This document shows, piece by piece, positions 32,501-35,007 of a DNA stretch of 35,007 bases. The DNA is from an uncultured Burkholderiales bacterium (GTDB lineage Bacteria > Pseudomonadota > Gammaproteobacteria > Burkholderiales > Burkholderiaceae_C). Made by a program: the position numbers and the translations under genes. The DNA lies in the NCBI GenBank assembly GCA_903906635.1, contig CAIVLE010000046.1:1-35007 (forward strand). The letters are read 5' to 3'. The notes beneath the pieces are model-generated. The model saw only the letters and a list, made by a program, of their open reading frames with translations, made no database searches and was not told the origin of the DNA. The stretch's first letter is position 1, and the number at the start of each line of letters is the position of its first letter.

Positions 32501-35007
32501 GCGCCAACTGGGTGGTGTTGCCACCGGCACCAAACGTGCTTTGCAAGGCTGCCACCATCGCGGCAGTGACCACCAAGGTGTCATTGCCAGCCCCCCCGTA
32601 CAACACATCGGCCCCAGTGGTGGCGCTGGAGATCAAGGTGTCATCTCCCGAACTGCCCACCAGGGTTTGGTTGCCGAGGGAGGTCAAGGTGTGGTGACTC
32701 GACGTCGCCACTTGGTCCACCGCCGTTTGAGAAAAAGCTCCCGTGGTGCTGCCAAAAATCACGTAACTGCGTCCTGCATCTACGCCCGAGGCGGGGTCCG
32801 AGAGTGGGGCGCCCACCAACAAATCGGCCAAGCCATCGCCATTCACATCGCCAGCGGCACTGACAGACTGGCCACTGTTGTCGCCAGCACATTGCCCATT
32901 CACCACAAAACCGCCTGTGCCCGCAGCCACTGCCGATAAATCAATCGCGCTGGTGTTCGTCTTGCCGAAGACCACATAGCTGCGTCCCGCATCCACCCCG
33001 GTGACGGGGTCTGACAACCAAGCGCCTACGATCACATCGGCCAGGCCATCCCCGTTCACATCCCCCGCTGCGGACAAAGAAACACCACTGTTGTCTGCGC
33101 CACATTGACCTTTGATCACAAAGCCCCCGTGGCCTGCAACCACCGCGGACAAATCAATGCCCGCTGTGTTGGTCTTACCAAACACCACATAGCTTTGCCC
33201 GGCCAGAGCGCCTCCTGCAGTGCTGGCACTGACAGCACTCACCAACACATCGGCCAAACCGTCTCCGTTCACATCCCCCGCTGCACTCACCGCATAACCG
33301 CTGTTGTCGCCCGGGCTTTGGCCGTTGATCACAAAGCCCCCCACACCGGTGGCTACATCCGACAGCTCAATGGCGCTGGTGTTGGCTTTACCAAAGACCA
33401 CATAACTACGTCCTGCATCAGCTCCAGCCGCAGGATCGGATTGATAGGCGCCCACAATCACATCCGCAAATCCGTCGCCGTTGACATCCCCTGCAGCACT
33501 GACCTTGGCACCACTGAGGTCTGAGGCACATTGCCCGTTGATCACAAAACCACCCACGCCTGCTGCCACGGCTGACAGATCCACGGAGGTGGTGTTGGCT
33601 TTGCCAAACACCACGTAACTGCGCCCCGCATCGTTTAAGCCGCTAGGATCTGATAAGCCGGCACCGACAATCAGATCTGCTAGACCATCGCCGTTCACGT
33701 CACCCGCCGAACTCACAGACATCCCACTTCGGTCCCCAGCGCATTGGCCATTGATCACAAAGCCACCCGCACCGCCCGCGACCGCCCCCAGATCAACAGC
33801 GGTGGTGGTGGTCTTGCCAAACACCACATAACTGCGACCAGCATTCACGCGAGCTGCGGGGTCTGAAAAGTCGGCCCCCACAATCACGTCTGCCAGACCA
33901 TCACCGTTCACATCCCCCGCTGCACTGACAGATTGACCACTCTGATCCTGAGGGCTTTGCCCAGTTATCACAAAACCACCCGTGCCCGCAGCCACAGCCG
34001 AGAGATCAACCGGCGTTGAATCCGTTTTGCCAAACACCACAAAGCTGCGGCCGGCCAAGTTCGCTGGACCATTCCAGGCATTGGGCGCGCCGATGATCAG
34101 ATCTGCTAACCCGTCACCGTTGACATCGCCTGCGGCGCTCACAGCTAAACCACTGACATCACCGGAGCTTGCCCCATTGATGACAAAGCCCCCCATGCCC
34201 GAGGCCATGTCTTGCAAGTAAATGGCATTGGCCGTCATCGTCAACGTCAGAGCTTGCGTGCTTGAGTTACCGGCAATATCCGTGGCGCTGAGCGTCACGT
34301 TGTACACATGGTTACCACCGATATCGTGGCTTGCCGCATAGGCTTCAGTGGTTTTGAAAGTCAGAACACCTGTCGAGCTGTTGAGGTTGAACAAGTTGGC
34401 GTCACCCACAGAGGGGGACACCAAGGCATAGCTCAGCGCTGAGACATCGGTGGCCATGGCTGTGGCCAATGTGGTCGTGCTGACCACGCCTGCCCCTGTG
34501 TCCACCACCGACCAAGCGCTCGCACTGGTGAATGTTGGCGCTAAGGTGTCAATGGTGACGGAGTAGTTGGATGATGCGGCGCCCACATTGCCGGCCACAT
34601 CCGTGACCTTGGCGTTCAAGGCGTAGCTGGTTGCGTTAGTGAGCGTGTTGGTGGTGATGTCCACCCACCCGTTGGTGATGTTGGTGGCGCTGAGCGTCAC
34701 CACTCCTGCAATGGCGCTGGTGTTGTCGTACAGCTGCACGCTGTCGTTGGCCAACGCCCCGGTACCCGTCAAGCTCACGCGCACCACCAGCTGTGTGTCA
34801 TCGCTGCGCCCCCCATTGGCCACCACGCCCGTGATGGTGCCCACATCGTCTGTCAGACTGGTGATGCTGGGTGCCGACGGCGCTGTGGTGTCAATGGTGA
34901 CGGAATAGTTGGATGATGCGGCGCCCACATTGCCGGCCACATCCGTGACCTTGGCGTTCAAGGCGTAGCTGGTTGCGTTGGTGAGCGTGTTGGTGATGAT
35001 GTCCACC
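28788..35007 (-). CDS. Giant secreted/surface protein with FG-GAP propellers, VCBS and RTX-like modules (5' end outside window)
   Basis: The last 2072 residues of a very large protein, whose start lies beyond the right edge. In order from the visible N-terminal side: two Ig-like repeats (near 34546-35007), one cadherin-like domain (to about 34230), seven FG-GAP repeats with GDVNGDGLAD calcium sites, a module with hemolysin-type GGAGNDTL calcium motifs, three VCBS-like domains, again seven FG-GAP repeats, and a second copy of the calcium module that forms the C terminus (ending QNIVNAGHVI). Such architectures belong to proteins exported by type I secretion and acting as adhesins or biofilm proteins. 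No secretion genes are in the window. Function is inferred from architecture only. Confidence 0.9.
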   Translation of the reverse strand, partial: VDIITNTLTNATSYALNAKVTDVAGNVGAASSNYSVTIDTTAPSAPSITSLTDDVGTITGVVANGGRSDDTQLVVRVSLTGTGALANDSVQLYDNTSAIAGVVTLSATNITNGWVDITTNTLTNATSYALNAKVTDVAGNVGAASSNYSVTIDTLAPTFTSASAWSVVDTGAGVVSTTTLATAMATDVSALSYALVSPSVGDANLFNLNSSTGVLTFKTTEAYAASHDIGGNHVYNVTLSATDIAGNSSTQALTLTMTANAIYLQDMASGMGGFVINGASSGDVSGLAVSAAGDVNGDGLADLIIGAPNAWNGPANLAGRSFVVFGKTDSTPVDLSAVAAGTGGFVITGQSPQDQSGQSVSAAGDVNGDGLADVIVGADFSDPAARVNAGRSYVVFGKTTTTAVDLGAVAGGAGGFVINGQCAGDRSGMSVSSAGDVNGDGLADLIVGAGLSDPSGLNDAGRSYVVFGKANTTSVDLSAVAAGVGGFVINGQCASDLSGAKVSAAGDVNGDGFADVIVGAYQSDPAAGADAGRSYVVFGKANTSAIELSDVATGVGGFVINGQSPGDNSGYAVSAAGDVNGDGLADVLVSAVSASTAGGALAGQSYVVFGKTNTAGIDLSAVVAGHGGFVIKGQCGADNSGVSLSAAGDVNGDGLADVIVGAWLSDPVTGVDAGRSYVVFGKTNTSAIDLSAVAAGTGGFVVNGQCAGDNSGQSVSAAGDVNGDGLADLLVGAPLSDPASGVDAGRSYVIFGSTTGAFSQTAVDQVATSSHHTLTSLGNQTLVGSSGDDTLISSATTGADVLYGGAGNDTLVVTAAMVAALQSTFGAGGNTTQLARIDGGTGIDVLQLASGTANALANTAFDLTAVSNAGANSSRLNSIEVVDMSADASLSAGKGNQLTLGLRDVLDMTGMNVFNSSNTSSSSGTALGASVAMHQLMVWGDATDYVTVNLGSWIKSLSNTAVTYNGHTLVAFDSNSASEHAQLLIDQNIVNAAGHLTFIKDPSDTPVLSAPAAINLTDTTAVDTFSNVTGTLNASFVDTGTPLTYGITGGVSGSYTVSAASYDLQKAGTYGTLYVNSSSGAYVFVPNAGAVNAVAAASSPSESFTVRATDSNLSGTSTLNVTVTGADDPTVITGLSTVSLTETNSASSLSTTGQLTATDVDSSAAFVPQTGVAGSHGYGQFTINAGGAWTYTANSAHDEFVGGQTYTDSFTVATVDGTTQVITINMLGTNDPAVISGPVTAVMTENSYPNVSPSQRLTDTDIDNPANSFIAVNTDTLSDGGYGTYTMKRVLGQWKWTYTLDNSNASVQALNTGQTLTDTFTVNTVDGTPQVITITINGNSGYLLLSSIAAGTGGFVINGQCSLDASGSSVSAAGDVNGDGLADVIVSAILSNPAAGPSAGRSYVVFGKTDTTGIDLSAVAAGTGGFVINGQGASDQSGISVSSAGDVNGDGLADLLVGANKSDPAAGLDAGRSYVVFGKSTGTAIDLSAVAAGVGGFVINGQGQSDYSGYSVKSAGDVNGDGLADVIVGAYKSDPAGGVDAGRSYVVFGKTSGSPVDLSGVATGVGGFVINGLSTAANSGFSVSAAGDVNGDGFADVIVGSPGTSPGTSYVVFGKATGTPIQVSDVAAGTGGFVINGQFAGDQSGYSVSAAGDVNGDGLADVVVGAIYASLGTVTQVGRSYVVFGQTSTAPIDLSAVAAGTGGFVINGHDNNDRSGWSVSTAGDVNGDGLADVIVSSPFQATASAAGYNAGRSYVVFGKTSGGSIDLTDVAFGSGGFVIDGQGNGDFSGTSVSAAGDVNGDGLADLLVGANGADPTSSTDAGRSYVIFGSTSGAFSQTAVDQVATSSHHTLTSSGNQTLVGSSGDDTLISSATTGADVLYGGAGNDTFVVSAAMVNALQSTFGAGGNTTQLARIDGGTGIDVVQLASGAASTLSGLVDLTAIRNVGGGASRLSSIEVVDLSLDASMSGGLGNQLKLGLGDVLDMTGMNVFNSANTGSSSASALGASVAQHQLMVWGDATDVVNISLADWTKSVTNTAITYAGHTLVAYNYNTAGVYAQLLIDQNIVNAGHVI
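29530..30985 (-). repeat. Second set of seven FG-GAP repeats (predicted beta-propeller)
   Basis: Seven copies of the GDVNGDG(L/F)AD calcium motif at intervals of about 205-215 bp, each followed by DAGRSYVVFGK or a variant. The fourth repeat is shortened. Seven FG-GAP repeats make one complete integrin-like propeller. It is the C-terminal set of the giant protein. Confidence 0.85.
32755..34220 (-). repeat. First set of seven FG-GAP repeats (predicted beta-propeller)
   Basis: Seven copies of the same unit, spaced about 213 bp (71 residues). Four carry a single cysteine in a GQC(A/G) turn, unusual for a secreted calcium-bound repeat. The set is followed at about 32750 by the same SQTAVDQVATSSHH linker that follows the second set. 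Confidence 0.85.
34546..35007 (-). repeat. Near-identical 342-bp Ig-like repeats reaching the window edge
   Basis: The stretch 34546-34665 recurs at 34888-35007 with 3 differences in 120 bases, an offset of 342 bp (114 residues). The second copy is cut by the window end, so further copies probably follow upstream in the gene. Confidence 0.85.

Noticed and set aside
28788-35007. Regularly spaced repeats that might suggest a CRISPR array
   Set aside because: The period of about 213 bp matches protein FG-GAP repeats in one continuous frame, with no short direct repeats and unique spacers.

Overview
The window looks like a chromosomal segment of a betaproteobacterium of the order Burkholderiales, most likely Comamonadaceae. 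The evidence is the moderately high GC content, the ferredoxin / coaD / rsmD / ftsY neighbourhood, four solute-binding proteins of the Bug (TctC-like) family that is expanded in this group, and two aromatic-degradation clusters. No tRNA, rRNA, CRISPR array or intact insertion sequence was seen.

Region 1 (1-8202) is mostly housekeeping. A truncated YfhL-type ferredoxin, a histidine phosphatase, coaD and rsmD are on the minus strand, and ftsY diverges from rsmD across only 30 bp. Then come a DUF1345 membrane protein, a DUF4118 membrane protein, an alpha/beta hydrolase, a MipA-like outer-membrane protein and a periplasmic binding protein. The region ends with queE-queD for queuosine synthesis.

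Region 2 (8247-12566, minus) reads as one tightly packed operon: Bug receptor, azlC, azlD, MFS exporter, second Bug receptor. Region 3 (12711-16408) has a small unknown plus-strand gene and, convergent to it, an overlapping minus-strand operon iorA-iorB-soxY-like-soxZ-like. This joins a two-subunit periplasmic molybdenum hydroxylase to a SoxYZ-like carrier whose SoxY lacks the usual GGCGG tail and ends in a short arm with one cysteine.

Region 4 (16409-22664, plus) is an aromatic-ring cluster: extradiol dioxygenase, IclR regulator, MhpA-like FAD hydroxylase, Bug receptor, a protein resembling 4,5-dihydroxyphthalate decarboxylase, and a YhhQ-type queuosine-precursor transporter. Its leader carries a good sigma70-like promoter with a 17-bp palindrome just upstream and an array of 13-bp tandem repeats reaching the start codon. 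About 500 bp after it (22665-23173) have no recognisable gene but hold several inverted repeats.

Region 5 (23174-27954, minus) is a complete 3-hydroxybenzoate-to-gentisate route: 3-hydroxybenzoate 6-hydroxylase, gentisate 1,2-dioxygenase, fumarylpyruvate hydrolase, maleylpyruvate isomerase and a Bug receptor. A strong hairpin lies inside the operon.

Region 6 (28070-35007, minus) has two small unknown genes and the last 2072 codons of a giant secreted or surface protein. That protein contains two sets of exactly seven FG-GAP repeats (two predicted beta-propellers). Each set is followed by a copy of the same calcium-binding module, with VCBS-like domains between the copies and Ig-like repeats toward the N terminus.
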